A program made the translations under genes and the position numbers. Below the pieces are notes generated by a model that was given only the letters and a program-made list of their open reading frames with translations, made no database searches and was not told the origin of the DNA. A stretch of DNA of 64,000 bases, from NCBI RefSeq assembly GCF_001921215.1, contig NZ_MSIF01000002.1, positions 558,001-622,000 on the forward strand. The letters are read 5' to 3'. Source of the stretch: Actinophytocola xinjiangensis. Lineage in GTDB: Bacteria; Actinomycetota; Actinomycetes; Mycobacteriales; Pseudonocardiaceae. This document shows, piece by piece, positions 39,961 to 48,412 of the stretch; the stretch's first letter is position 1, and every line of letters begins with the position of its first letter.

Positions 39961-40234
39961 TGCTCGCTCCCTCCCTGGTGACAGCATTTTGGCTGATGTG
40001 GGGGGTTGGGGGGAGCGGAATGCTCCGATTCTGGTTTGTCGCTGGTTGGTGGGTGGTGTGGTTGGTGTGTCTTGGGGGTTGGTCGTGTGTCTTGGTGTGT
40101 GTCTTGGGGTTGTGGGTTCTTGGGGTGTGGGTTGTGGGTTCGCTGGTGGTGTGGGTTGTGGGGTCCTGGGGTGTGGGTTGTGGGGGGTTTTGTCTGTCTT
40201 GCCCGGGTCTGGCGGTGGATTTTACGGGCGGCCA

Positions 40235-40307
40235 CTCACGCCTCAAGAGGCCCTGAGCTGGGCTTTGTCTGGGTTCGTGTTCACCTGTGGGCCTCTTGAC
40301 CCGTGAG
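40235..40307. repeat. Imperfect long inverted repeat
   Basis: 19-base arms (40235-40253 and 40289-40307) match except at two positions, with a 35-base spacer. Possible structured RNA or terminator. Confidence 0.5.
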
Positions 40308-40334
40308 CCTCCGCCGCCCTGAGGCAGGGCCTTG

Positions 40335-40377
40335 AGGGGCAGGGCTGCGCCCTGCCCCTGGCGGTGTCCACCGCCAG
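40335..40377. terminator. Twin adjacent hairpins
   Basis: An 11-bp stem with GGGGCAGGGC core (40335-40345 with 40349-40359, loop TGC) directly abuts a 9-bp stem (40358-40366 with 40369-40377). Confidence 0.55.
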
Positions 40378-40747
40378 ACCCGGGTGGGCGAGGGCTCTGT
40401 GGTGGGGGGTTCTGGTTTGGCCTGTGTCTGTCCGTTGGAGGCTGGGTCGTGACGGGGAGGCTCCGGGGGTGGTGGGTTGCGGTCGTGACCGGGGGTCGGG
40501 GTGGTGGGCAGGGGCTTGGCCGCTGTGGCCCTGCCGCATCGAGGTTCGCCACCAATCCCAACCGCAGTTCCCCGCAACCCATCCCCGCCGAAGCCCGCAA
40601 TCCCAGCCTCGCCGAAGCCCACGGCGCCAACCCGCCGAAGCTCAGAACCCAACTCGCCGAGGGTTCGCAAACTCAGCTACCGGAGAACCCGCAACCAGCG
40701 ACGACCAAAAATGATCAAGAAACATGGCCCCGCGAGAAAACGATCAC

Positions 40748-40759
40748 TGAACCGCTTCA
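40748..40759. promoter_or_regulatory. LacI-type operator, distal
   Basis: TGAACCGCTTCA, flanked by two direct CACTGAAC copies (40745-40752, 40758-40765). It fits TGA-W-CCG-S-TTCA together with the proximal site, with centres exactly 110 bp apart. Confidence 0.6.
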
Positions 40760-40854
40760 CTGAACGTTAAGCACTCGCAACTGGTAACGAAAGTCTGGTG
40801 TTCTGAACAAGTCTCCGCGTATGGTGTGGCCATTCGCCCGTCGGAGATCTTCCA

Positions 40855-40872
40855 CACTGATCCGGTTCAGTG
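40855..40872. promoter_or_regulatory. LacI-type operator, proximal
   Basis: CACTGATCCGGTTCAGTG, an 18-bp palindrome with one mismatched pair and a CCGG centre. It ends 28 bp before the hydrolase ATG. It is the likely target of the LacI regulator encoded at the operon end. Confidence 0.7.
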
Positions 40873-40900
40873 AACGCGTGCGGACACACAGGAGGCGAAG

Positions 40901-42814
40901 ATGCTTCTGACCGGCGGGGCACCCTGGCTTGGCGCGAACTTCTGGTCGCGCGCCGGCGGTCCGCTCATGTGGCGTCGCTACGATGCCGAGCTCATTCGGC
41001 AGGAGTTACGGGTTCTGCGTGAGCATGGCATGAACCTCACGCGTTCCTTCTTCTACTGGCCGGACTTCATGCCCGCGCCTGACCGGATCGACGAGGACAT
41101 GGTCGCCCGTTACGCGGACTTCCTCGATCGGCATGTCGAGGCGGGTATGGCCACGATCCCCACCTTCCTGGTGGGGCACATGTCGGGGGAGAACTGGGAT
41201 CCTTCCTGGCGCGGTGGGCGCGATCTGTACACCGATGTGTGGCTGGTGGCCCGTCAGGCGTGGTTCGCGCGGGAGATGACGGCGCGGTTCCATCAGCATC
41301 CGGCCGTCGCCGGGTGGCTGGTTTCCAACGAGATGCCGATCTACGGGGAGCCGGCCGCTCGGGAGCAGGTGACGGCGTGGGCCGAGATCATGGTGCAGGC
41401 GGTGCGCGCGGGCGGCGGTACCCAGCCGGTGTCGATCGGGGACGGGGCCTGGGGGATCGAGGTCAGCGGGGTCGACAACGGGTTCTCCGTGCGGGACCTG
41501 GCCCGGTTGACCGACTTCGTCGGGCCGCATGTCTACCGCATGGAGAACGACGTCACGCGCCAGCACCTGGCCGCCGCGTTCGTCTGTGAGTTGGCGGGAA
41601 CGGCCGCGGGATCCGGGAAACCCGTGGTGTTGGAGGAGTTCGGGGTCACCGACAACTTCGTCTCCGCCGAGCACGCCCGGCACTACTACCGGCAGATCCT
41701 GCACAACACGCTGCTCGCCGGGTCCACCGGCTGGATCGCCTGGAACAACACCGACTACGACGACCTCTACGACCAGGACCCCTACCGCCACCACGCGTTC
41801 GAGATGCACTTCGGGGTCACCGACGCCCACGGGCGGCCCAAGCCGCAGTTGGAGGAGTTCCGGGACTTCGCCCAGGTACTCGACGACGTCGACTTTCCCC
41901 GGTGTTCCCGGCCGGCCGCCCGGACGGCCCTGGTTGTCCCGTCCTATTTGGAGCACGAGTACCCGTTCACCGAGCCGTCGGACCGGACCCACGTCTACGA
42001 CGTGCTGCGGCAGGGCTACGTCGCCGCCCGCGCGGCCGACCTGCCGGTGACGTTGGTGCGTGAGCGGGACGGGATCACCCCGGGCATGGCGCTCTACCTC
42101 GTCCCCTCGGCCAAGCAGCTCACGGCGCCGGCCTGGCACGTCCTGTCGCGCGCCGCCGAGAACGGCGCCGTCGTGTACGTCTCCTACAGTCCCGGCGGCA
42201 ACGGGGTGCAGCGCGGCCCCTGGTACGCCGACCTGAACGGGATGTTCGGGGTCGAGCACCAGCTGCGGTACGGGCTGGTCGACCCGATCGCCGACGACAC
42301 CGTCACGGTCACCGTGACCAGGGACTTCGGCACGCTCGCGCGCGGCACCGAACTGGTCTTCCCGGTCGGCGGCAACGAGCACTCCCGGGCCTATCTGCCG
42401 GTGCGGGCGGCGGGCGCGGAGGTCGTCGCGACAGATCAGCACGGGCGGCCGGTGTTGTTGGAGCGGCGTACCGGCAGTGGGCGGATCGTGCTGTGCACCT
42501 ATCCGCTGGAGTCGCTGGCCGCCGCCCGGCCGATGGCCAACCCGGAGCCGACGCACGCCGTCTACGACGCGCTCGCGGCGCTGGCCGGCGTCGAGCGGCC
42601 GGTGACCGTCGCCGATCCGCTGGTGCACGCCGCGAGCATGGTGCACGCGGACGGGCGGCGGTTCGTGTGGCTGGTCAGCCAGTCGCCGGAGGAGATCGAG
42701 GTCGTGCCGGAGGTCGTGGGGAAGCTGACCGGTCTGGGCGGGGGTGAACCGGTCGGTCGGGTGGCCCTGCCGCCCTTCGGGGTTCGTGTGCTGCAACTGA
42801 CGCCTGACTCGTGA
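40901..42814 (+). CDS. GH5-like intracellular glycoside hydrolase
   Basis: A 637-residue clan-A hydrolase without signal peptide. Residues 1-330 form a (beta/alpha)8 barrel with acid/base Glu144 in WLVSNEMPIYGE and nucleophile Glu246 in VVLEEFG. Residues about 345-637 hold a flavodoxin-like domain and a small beta domain, as in GH5/GH42-related beta-mannosidases or glucosidases. It is the first gene of a sugar-uptake operon with a family-5 binding protein, so it likely cleaves imported beta-linked di- or oligosaccharides (mannobiose or cellobiose are candidates). The exact bond is not readable. Confidence 0.85.
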   Translation: MLLTGGAPWLGANFWSRAGGPLMWRRYDAELIRQELRVLREHGMNLTRSFFYWPDFMPAPDRIDEDMVARYADFLDRHVEAGMATIPTFLVGHMSGENWDPSWRGGRDLYTDVWLVARQAWFAREMTARFHQHPAVAGWLVSNEMPIYGEPAAREQVTAWAEIMVQAVRAGGGTQPVSIGDGAWGIEVSGVDNGFSVRDLARLTDFVGPHVYRMENDVTRQHLAAAFVCELAGTAAGSGKPVVLEEFGVTDNFVSAEHARHYYRQILHNTLLAGSTGWIAWNNTDYDDLYDQDPYRHHAFEMHFGVTDAHGRPKPQLEEFRDFAQVLDDVDFPRCSRPAARTALVVPSYLEHEYPFTEPSDRTHVYDVLRQGYVAARAADLPVTLVRERDGITPGMALYLVPSAKQLTAPAWHVLSRAAENGAVVYVSYSPGGNGVQRGPWYADLNGMFGVEHQLRYGLVDPIADDTVTVTVTRDFGTLARGTELVFPVGGNEHSRAYLPVRAAGAEVVATDQHGRPVLLERRTGSGRIVLCTYPLESLAAARPMANPEPTHAVYDALAALAGVERPVTVADPLVHAASMVHADGRRFVWLVSQSPEEIEVVPEVVGKLTGLGGGEPVGRVALPPFGVRVLQLTPDS

Positions 42815-42840
42815 GTCGTGTGTCGAAGAAGGAGAGATCC

Positions 42841-44568
42841 ATGCGAAACCGGTTGAGGTTTCTGATCCTGCTCCTGTCGGCCGGCCTGACGGCTGCCGCC
42901 TGCACGGGCGCGGACGGTGCGAACGCTGGGGGTGATGCGGCCGGCGGCAGCTACCCCCGGGCGGAAACCCTGTTCACCAGCGGAACCCAGTGGGGTCCAC
43001 CGTCCAACTGGAACCCGATCATGAACTGGACCTACGCCACCGGAACGGTCGGACTGCTCTACGAGACGCTGTTCCTCTACGACCCACTCACCGACGAGTA
43101 CGAGCCGTGGCTGGCCGAGAACGGTGACTGGACCAACGACACCACCTACGAGGTGACCCTGCGCGAGGGCCTCACCTGGAGCGACGGCAAGCCGATCACC
43201 GCCGAGGACGTGGTGTTCACCGTCGAGCTCGGCAAGATGGAGTCGGTGCCCTACCACAACCTGTGGGACTACCTGGACAGCGCCGAGGCCGTCGACGAGC
43301 ACACCGCGCGGTTCACCTTCGGTGAGCCCCGCTACCAGCAGTGGGCCAACTGGGTGTACTTCAACCCGATCGTGCCCAAGCACCTGTGGGAGGGCAAGTC
43401 GGAGAAGGACGTCACCGCCGGCGCCAACGAGAAGCCGGTCGGCTCCGGGCCCTACAAGTACGAGACGCACGACCAGGACCGCCAGGTCTGGGTGAAGAAC
43501 GACGACTGGTGGGGCAAGGACACGCTCGACCTCGACGTCAAACCGCGCTACATCGTCGACCTCGTCAACTCCTCCAACGAGGCCGCGCTCGGTCAGCTGC
43601 TCGCCGGTGACATCGACCTGAGCAACAACTTCCTGCCGGGCATCGCCTCGCTGGTCAAGGGCGGCTACAAGCTGCAGACCTACTTCCCCGAGGCGCCGTT
43701 CATGCTGGCCGCCAACACCACCTGGATGATCCCCAACACCACCAAGGCGCCGCTCAACGACGCCGCGTTCCGCCGCGCGCTGGCCTCCTCGGTCGACACC
43801 GGCAAGATCGTGAACTCGGTGTACGGGCAGATCGTGTCCGCCGCGAACCCGACCGGGCTGCTGCCGATCTGGGACAAGTACGTCGACCAGGCCACGGTCG
43901 ACCGGCTCGGCTGGACGTTCGACACCGGTGAGGCCAAGCGGCTGCTGGCCCAGGCCGGCTACCGCGACACCGACGGCGACGGCCTGGTGGAGAACAAGGA
44001 TGGCTCGCCGCTGGAGCTCAAGCTGGCCACCCCGTCTGGCTGGACGGACTGGAACGAGGCGGCCAGGGTGATCGCCGAGGGCGCGAAGGCCGCCGGGATC
44101 AGCGTCACCTCCGAGACCCCGGCCGACACCGTCGTGCAGGACATGCGCGAGTCCGGCGAGTTCGACCTGATCCTGAACAACGAGCGGCAGATGGACAACA
44201 CGCCGTGGCGCTACTACGAGTACATCTTCAACCTGCCGATCCAGGACCAGCAGACGACGATGAACTTCGGCCGCTACGAGAACCAGCAGGCCTGGGACCT
44301 GGTCAACCAGCTCGACGCGACCAAGGTCGACGACCTGGAGGGGATGAACAAGATCATCTCCCGGCTGCAGCAGGCCCAGCTGACCGATGTGCCGGTGATC
44401 CCCCTGTGGTACAACGGATTGTGGTCCCAGGCCAGTAACAACGTCTGGACGAACTGGCCGTCGGCCGAAGGCGGCGCACCCGCCTACGTGCCGTCGATGT
44501 GGCACGGCTATCTCCAGCGCGGTGCCATCAAGATGCTGACCGAGCTCCGGCCCGCCGAGCAGCAGTGA
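42841..44568 (+). CDS. ABC substrate-binding lipoprotein, family 5
   Basis: A 575-residue extracellular binding protein with lipobox Cys21 (LTAAAC). The SBP_bac_5 fold is shown by TSGTQWGPPSNWNPIMNWTY near the N-terminus, LREGLTWSDGKPITAEDVVF, KPVGSGPYKYE and LNDAAFRRALASSVDTGKI. Family 5 binds peptides or oligosaccharides; the N-terminal NWNPxMNW pattern and the neighbouring hydrolase favour beta-glucan or mannan oligosaccharides. The ATG follows AAGGAG. A hairpin at 44574 separates it from the permease genes. Confidence 0.94.
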   Translation: MRNRLRFLILLLSAGLTAAACTGADGANAGGDAAGGSYPRAETLFTSGTQWGPPSNWNPIMNWTYATGTVGLLYETLFLYDPLTDEYEPWLAENGDWTNDTTYEVTLREGLTWSDGKPITAEDVVFTVELGKMESVPYHNLWDYLDSAEAVDEHTARFTFGEPRYQQWANWVYFNPIVPKHLWEGKSEKDVTAGANEKPVGSGPYKYETHDQDRQVWVKNDDWWGKDTLDLDVKPRYIVDLVNSSNEAALGQLLAGDIDLSNNFLPGIASLVKGGYKLQTYFPEAPFMLAANTTWMIPNTTKAPLNDAAFRRALASSVDTGKIVNSVYGQIVSAANPTGLLPIWDKYVDQATVDRLGWTFDTGEAKRLLAQAGYRDTDGDGLVENKDGSPLELKLATPSGWTDWNEAARVIAEGAKAAGISVTSETPADTVVQDMRESGEFDLILNNERQMDNTPWRYYEYIFNLPIQDQQTTMNFGRYENQQAWDLVNQLDATKVDDLEGMNKIISRLQQAQLTDVPVIPLWYNGLWSQASNNVWTNWPSAEGGAPAYVPSMWHGYLQRGAIKMLTELRPAEQQ

Positions 44569-44573
44569 CCACG

Positions 44574-44615
44574 CCGCTCCCGCCCGCGCGCCCCCTACGC
44601 GCCGGGCGGGAGCGG
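44574..44615 (+). terminator. Hairpin after the binding-protein gene (attenuator)
   Basis: A perfect 13-bp stem (44574-44586 with 44603-44615). It probably stabilises the binding-protein message and lowers transcription of the permease genes. Confidence 0.65.
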
Positions 44616-44632
44616 CCCCCCAGGAGGGCCGG

Positions 44633-45625
44633 ATGGGCCGATACTTCTCACGCAAACTGCTGATCTACGCGCTCACGTTCGTGGTCGCGGTGACGATCAA
44701 CTGGCTGATCCCGAGGTTCATGCCGGGCGACCCGGTGAGTGCGATGGTCGCCCGCGCCGGGTTGCAGTCCCCCGAGGGCGTCGCCGCCATGCGGGAGTAC
44801 TACACGGGCCTGTTCGGCTTCGACGTGCCGGTCTGGCAGCAGTACCTGAACTTCTGGGGCGGGCTGTTGTCCGGTGACCTCGGGGTGAGCCTGTGGGCGT
44901 TCCCGCAGCCGGTGACCTCGATCATCATGGCGGCCGTGCCCTACACGCTGGGCCTGCTGATCCCGGCGATCCTGCTGAGCTGGTGGGCCGGCAACAAGTT
45001 CGGCGCGTACGCGGCGCGCAAGAAGGTGCTGGACAACACCGTCCTGCCGATCTGGTACGTGCTGACCGCGACCCCGTACATGTGGCTGGCGATCCTGCTG
45101 GCCTGGGCCCTGGGCAAGGTCGCGGGGCTGTTCCCGGTCGGCCGCAGCTTCAGCGCCTCGCTGCGCCCCGATTGGTCGTGGCTGTTCATCAGCGACCTGA
45201 TCAGCCACTGGTTCCTGCCGTTCCTGTCGCTGTTCCTGGTGGCCTTCGGCGGCTGGGCGATCGGCATGCGCAACCTGATCATCTACGAGCTGGAGGCCGA
45301 CTACTCGCACTACCTCGGCTCGCTCGGCGCGCCGAGCAGGCTGGTCCGCCGCTACGCCTTCCGCAACGCGCTGCTGCCGCAGGTGACCGGGCTGGCGTTG
45401 CAGTTGGGGGTGATCGTCGGCGGCGCGGTGGTCACCGAGATCGTCTTCGACTACCGGGGCCTCGGGTACCTGGTGCTGGAGGCGATCAAGGCCAGCGACT
45501 TCTTCCTGTTGCAGGGCATCTTCCTGTTCATCGTGATCGGTGTGCTGGTGGCCAACTTCATCATCGACATCGTCTACGTCCTGGTCGATCCCCGGACCAG
45601 GGCGGGGATGGGAGGCGGGGCATGA
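44633..45625 (+). CDS. ABC permease, DppB/OppB type
   Basis: A 330-residue permease with the N-terminal LIYALTFVVAVTINWLIPRFMPGDP of DppB-type subunits, six helices and the EAA-like cytoplasmic loop ADYSHYLGSLGAPSRLVRRYAFRNALLP. CAGGAGG lies upstream of the ATG. Its stop overlaps the next start (ATGA). It is the transmembrane half of the oligosaccharide importer. Confidence 0.94.
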   Translation: MGRYFSRKLLIYALTFVVAVTINWLIPRFMPGDPVSAMVARAGLQSPEGVAAMREYYTGLFGFDVPVWQQYLNFWGGLLSGDLGVSLWAFPQPVTSIIMAAVPYTLGLLIPAILLSWWAGNKFGAYAARKKVLDNTVLPIWYVLTATPYMWLAILLAWALGKVAGLFPVGRSFSASLRPDWSWLFISDLISHWFLPFLSLFLVAFGGWAIGMRNLIIYELEADYSHYLGSLGAPSRLVRRYAFRNALLPQVTGLALQLGVIVGGAVVTEIVFDYRGLGYLVLEAIKASDFFLLQGIFLFIVIGVLVANFIIDIVYVLVDPRTRAGMGGGA

Positions 45626-46536
45626 GCGAGGTCGACGGGTCGGCGCCGGAGCCGGCGGCGGTGCCGGGGGTGGCGACCGTGCACGGCACCGGCGTGCGCC
45701 GCGAGGCCCTGTACTTCGCGCTGCGCAACCGCAAGCTGGTCGGCGGGCTCGCGGTGGTGGTGGCGTTCCTGCTGGCGGCGATCGTCGGCCCGTGGTTCGT
45801 GACCGAGGACCCGCTGACCTACGTCGGGCCGCCGGCGGCCGGGCCGTCGGGGTCCTACTGGCTGGGCACGACGACGTTCGGCCAGGACGTGTGGGCGCAG
45901 TTCCTGTACGGGCTGCGGGCGACGTTCTTCGTCGGGTCGGTGGCGGCGCTGATCGCCGGGGTGATCGGCATGGTCGTCGGGTTCACCGCCGGCTACCGGG
46001 GCGGGCTGGTCGACGAGGTGCTCAACATGATCACCAACGTGGTGCTGGTGCTGCCGGTGCTCGCGGTGCTGATGATCATCGCGGCGTACCTGGAGGTGCG
46101 CAGCATCGAGGTACAGGCGGTGATCATCGGGTTGTTCTCCTGGCCGTGGGTGGCCCGCGCGGTGCGGGCCCAGACGCTGTCGCTGCGGTCGCGGGAGTTC
46201 GTCGACCTGGCGCGGCTGTCCGGGCTGCCGGTGCGGCGGATCATCTTCCGGGAGATCGCGCCGAACATGGCCTCCTACCTGTTCATGGTGTTCATCCTGT
46301 TGTTCGGCGGCTCGGTGCTGTTCGCCGCGACGCTGGACTTCATCGGCCTCGGCCCGACCGACGGCATCTCGCTCGGCCTGATGCTCAACCACGCCAAGCA
46401 GTGGAGCGCGATGAACCTCGGCCTGTGGTGGTGGTTCATCCCGCCCGGCCTGGGGATCACGGTGATCGTGGGCTCGCTGTACATCATGAACGTCGGCCTG
46501 GACGAGGTGTTCAACCCGAAGCTGCGGGAGATGTGA
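45622..46536 (+). CDS. ABC permease, DppC/OppC type
   Basis: A 304-residue permease with an N-terminal cytosolic segment, a first helix (about 39-60) and the WLGTTTFGQDVWAQFLYGLRATF motif of DppC subunits. The EAA loop is REFVDLARLSGLPVRRIIFREIAPN. It overlaps the preceding gene by 4 bp and the following ATPase by 1 bp. Confidence 0.94.
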   Translation: MSEVDGSAPEPAAVPGVATVHGTGVRREALYFALRNRKLVGGLAVVVAFLLAAIVGPWFVTEDPLTYVGPPAAGPSGSYWLGTTTFGQDVWAQFLYGLRATFFVGSVAALIAGVIGMVVGFTAGYRGGLVDEVLNMITNVVLVLPVLAVLMIIAAYLEVRSIEVQAVIIGLFSWPWVARAVRAQTLSLRSREFVDLARLSGLPVRRIIFREIAPNMASYLFMVFILLFGGSVLFAATLDFIGLGPTDGISLGLMLNHAKQWSAMNLGLWWWFIPPGLGITVIVGSLYIMNVGLDEVFNPKLREM

Positions 46537-47483
46537 TGCTGAAGGTGGAGGACCTGCGGGTCTACTACCGGTCGCTGCGCGGCGACGTGCAGGCGCTGGA
46601 CGGGGTGAGTTTCTCCCTGGCGGACAAGGAGATCATGGGCCTGGTCGGCGAGTCGGGGTGCGGCAAGAGCACCTTGGGCAAGAGCCTGATCCGGCTCGAC
46701 GGGCGGATGCGCCACGTCGGTGGCAGTGCCGAGCTGGACGGCGAGACACTGCCGATCGCCGACGACGCGCGGATGAACGAGTTCCGGTTCAGGAAGGTCT
46801 CGGTCATCCCGCAGTACGCGATGAGCGCGCTGAACCCGACCCGCCGGATCGGCCGGATGGTCCGGGAGCTGGTGGAGTCACGCGGGATCCGGTTCCCGAC
46901 GGTGCGCGCGGAGCTCGACCGGCGGCTCGCGCTGGTCGGCCTGGACCAGGACGTGCTGGAGCGGTTCCCGATCGAGCTGTCCGGCGGGATGAAGCAGCGG
47001 ATGGTCATGGTGATCTCGACGCTGCTCAACCCGTCGTTGCTGATCGCCGACGAGGTGACCTCCGCGCTGGACGTGTCGACCCAGAAGGCGGTGGCCACCG
47101 CGCTGGCCGGGTTCCGCGACCACGACCTGGTGCGCAGCATGATCGTGATCACCCACGACGTGTCGCTGGTCTACCAGATCGCCGACACGATCATGGTGAT
47201 GTACGCGGGGAAGCTGGCGGAGAAGGCGGCCACCGACGTGATCGTCAGCCGGCCCAAGCACCCGTACACCCAGCTGCTGATCTCGGCGCTGCCGGAGGTC
47301 GGAGTCCGCTACGACGGCAAACGGCTGGTGGGTATCCCGGGCAGCCCGCCGTCGCTGCGTCCGGCGCCGACGGGCTGCCGGTTCCGTGACCGCTGCCCGC
47401 TGGCGTTCGACAAGTGCGCCGAGCAGCCCCCGTTCGTCGAGGTCGAACCGGGGCACTCGGTGGCCTGCTGGAAGGCATCCTGA
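46536..47483 (+). CDS. ABC ATPase, DppD/OppD type
   Basis: A 315-residue ATPase: Walker A GESGCGKST (about 38-46), Q-loop VIPQYAMSALNPT, signature ELSGGMKQRMVM, Walker B LLIADEVTSALDV, H-loop VITHDVSLV. The C-terminal oligopeptide-transport extension carries the Cys pattern CRFRDRCPLAFDKC near residue 285, typical of a 4Fe-4S site in Dpp/Opp ATPases. The Glu after Walker B Asp is kept (ADEVTSALD). Confidence 0.94.
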   Translation: MLKVEDLRVYYRSLRGDVQALDGVSFSLADKEIMGLVGESGCGKSTLGKSLIRLDGRMRHVGGSAELDGETLPIADDARMNEFRFRKVSVIPQYAMSALNPTRRIGRMVRELVESRGIRFPTVRAELDRRLALVGLDQDVLERFPIELSGGMKQRMVMVISTLLNPSLLIADEVTSALDVSTQKAVATALAGFRDHDLVRSMIVITHDVSLVYQIADTIMVMYAGKLAEKAATDVIVSRPKHPYTQLLISALPEVGVRYDGKRLVGIPGSPPSLRPAPTGCRFRDRCPLAFDKCAEQPPFVEVEPGHSVACWKAS

Positions 47484-48412
47484 TGTTGAAACTTGAGGGT
47501 GTTTCGAAGACCTACAAGGTCGGGGCGTTCGCGCGGCAGGACCTGGCGGCGGTGCGGGACGTGAGTTTCGAGCTGCGGCCCGGCGAGGTGGTGTCGCTGA
47601 TCGGGGAGAGCGGCAGCGGGAAGTCGACGATCGGGCGGATGATCCTGCGGCTGACCAGCACCACCAGCGGCACGATCACCTTCGGCGGCAAGGACATCGC
47701 GACCCTGCGGCGCGGGGCGCTGCGCGACTACTACCGCGAGGCGCAGGGCGTGTTCCAGGACCCGTTCTCCACCTACAACCCGGTGTTCAAGGCCGACCGG
47801 GTGCTGACGATGATCCGCCAGTCCTACTTCCCCGACGTCGGCGACGCCGACTGGCGTACGCGGGTGCGCGAGGCGCTGGCGGCGGTGAGCCTCAACCCGG
47901 ACCTGGTGCTCGACAAGTATCCCCACCAGCTCTCCGGCGGGCAGCTGCAACGGCTGCTGATCGCCCGCGCGCTGCTGCTGGACATCAAGCTGCTGGTGGC
48001 CGACGAGGTGATCAGCATGCTCGACGCGTCCACCCGCATCGACGTGCTGAACCTGCTGGCCGACCTCAAGGAGCGCGGGCTGGCGGTGCTGTTCATCACC
48101 CACGACCTGTCGCTGGGCAACTACCTGGCCGACCAGACGGTGATCCTGCGGCGCGGGTCGATCGTGGAGCGCGGCGCGACCGCCGAGGTGTTCGGCGACC
48201 CCACCCACCCGTACACCAGGACCCTGCTGTCCTCGGTGCCCCGGCTCGGCGAGCGGTGGACCGACACCGAACTCGAGCACGGGCCGTGCCGCTACCACCA
48301 GCTCCACCCCGACGGCACCGATCCCGCCGGCCCGGCGCTCGCGGCCGTCGGCGATGACCATTTCGTCGCCTGCTTCGCGCTGGGCGAGGACCGGAAGTGC
48401 GGGCAGCCGTGA
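47483..48412 (+). CDS. ABC ATPase, DppF/OppF type
   Basis: A 309-residue ATPase partner: Walker A GESGSGKST, Q-loop VFQDPFSTYNPVF, signature LSGGQLQRLLIARAL, Walker B LLVADEVISMLDA, H-loop FITHDLSLG. The C-terminal extension has fewer Cys than its partner (HGPCRYHQLHP, ACFALGEDRKC). It overlaps the preceding stop by 1 nt and the LacI start by 4 nt (GTGA), so the importer and its regulator are one transcript. Confidence 0.93.
   Translation: MLKLEGVSKTYKVGAFARQDLAAVRDVSFELRPGEVVSLIGESGSGKSTIGRMILRLTSTTSGTITFGGKDIATLRRGALRDYYREAQGVFQDPFSTYNPVFKADRVLTMIRQSYFPDVGDADWRTRVREALAAVSLNPDLVLDKYPHQLSGGQLQRLLIARALLLDIKLLVADEVISMLDASTRIDVLNLLADLKERGLAVLFITHDLSLGNYLADQTVILRRGSIVERGATAEVFGDPTHPYTRTLLSSVPRLGERWTDTELEHGPCRYHQLHPDGTDPAGPALAAVGDDHFVACFALGEDRKCGQP

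Larger units (their letters stand above)
39961..40900. other. 940-bp intergenic region, strand-biased and hairpin-rich
   Basis: From about 40000 to 40200 the + strand is almost only G and T (GTGGGTTGTGGGG-like), with G-quadruplex potential. A long imperfect inverted repeat (40235-40307) and two hairpins (40335-40377) follow. From about 40535 the bias flips to C/A with three CGCCGAAGC copies. LacI-type operators lie at 40748 and 40855. ORFs here look like composition artefacts. Confidence 0.6.

Noticed and set aside
39891-40306. Several Gly/Val/Trp-rich forward ORFs in the G/T-rich gap
   Set aside because: They arise from the lack of A and C on this strand, so stop codons are rare. No starts with ribosome sites and no family.
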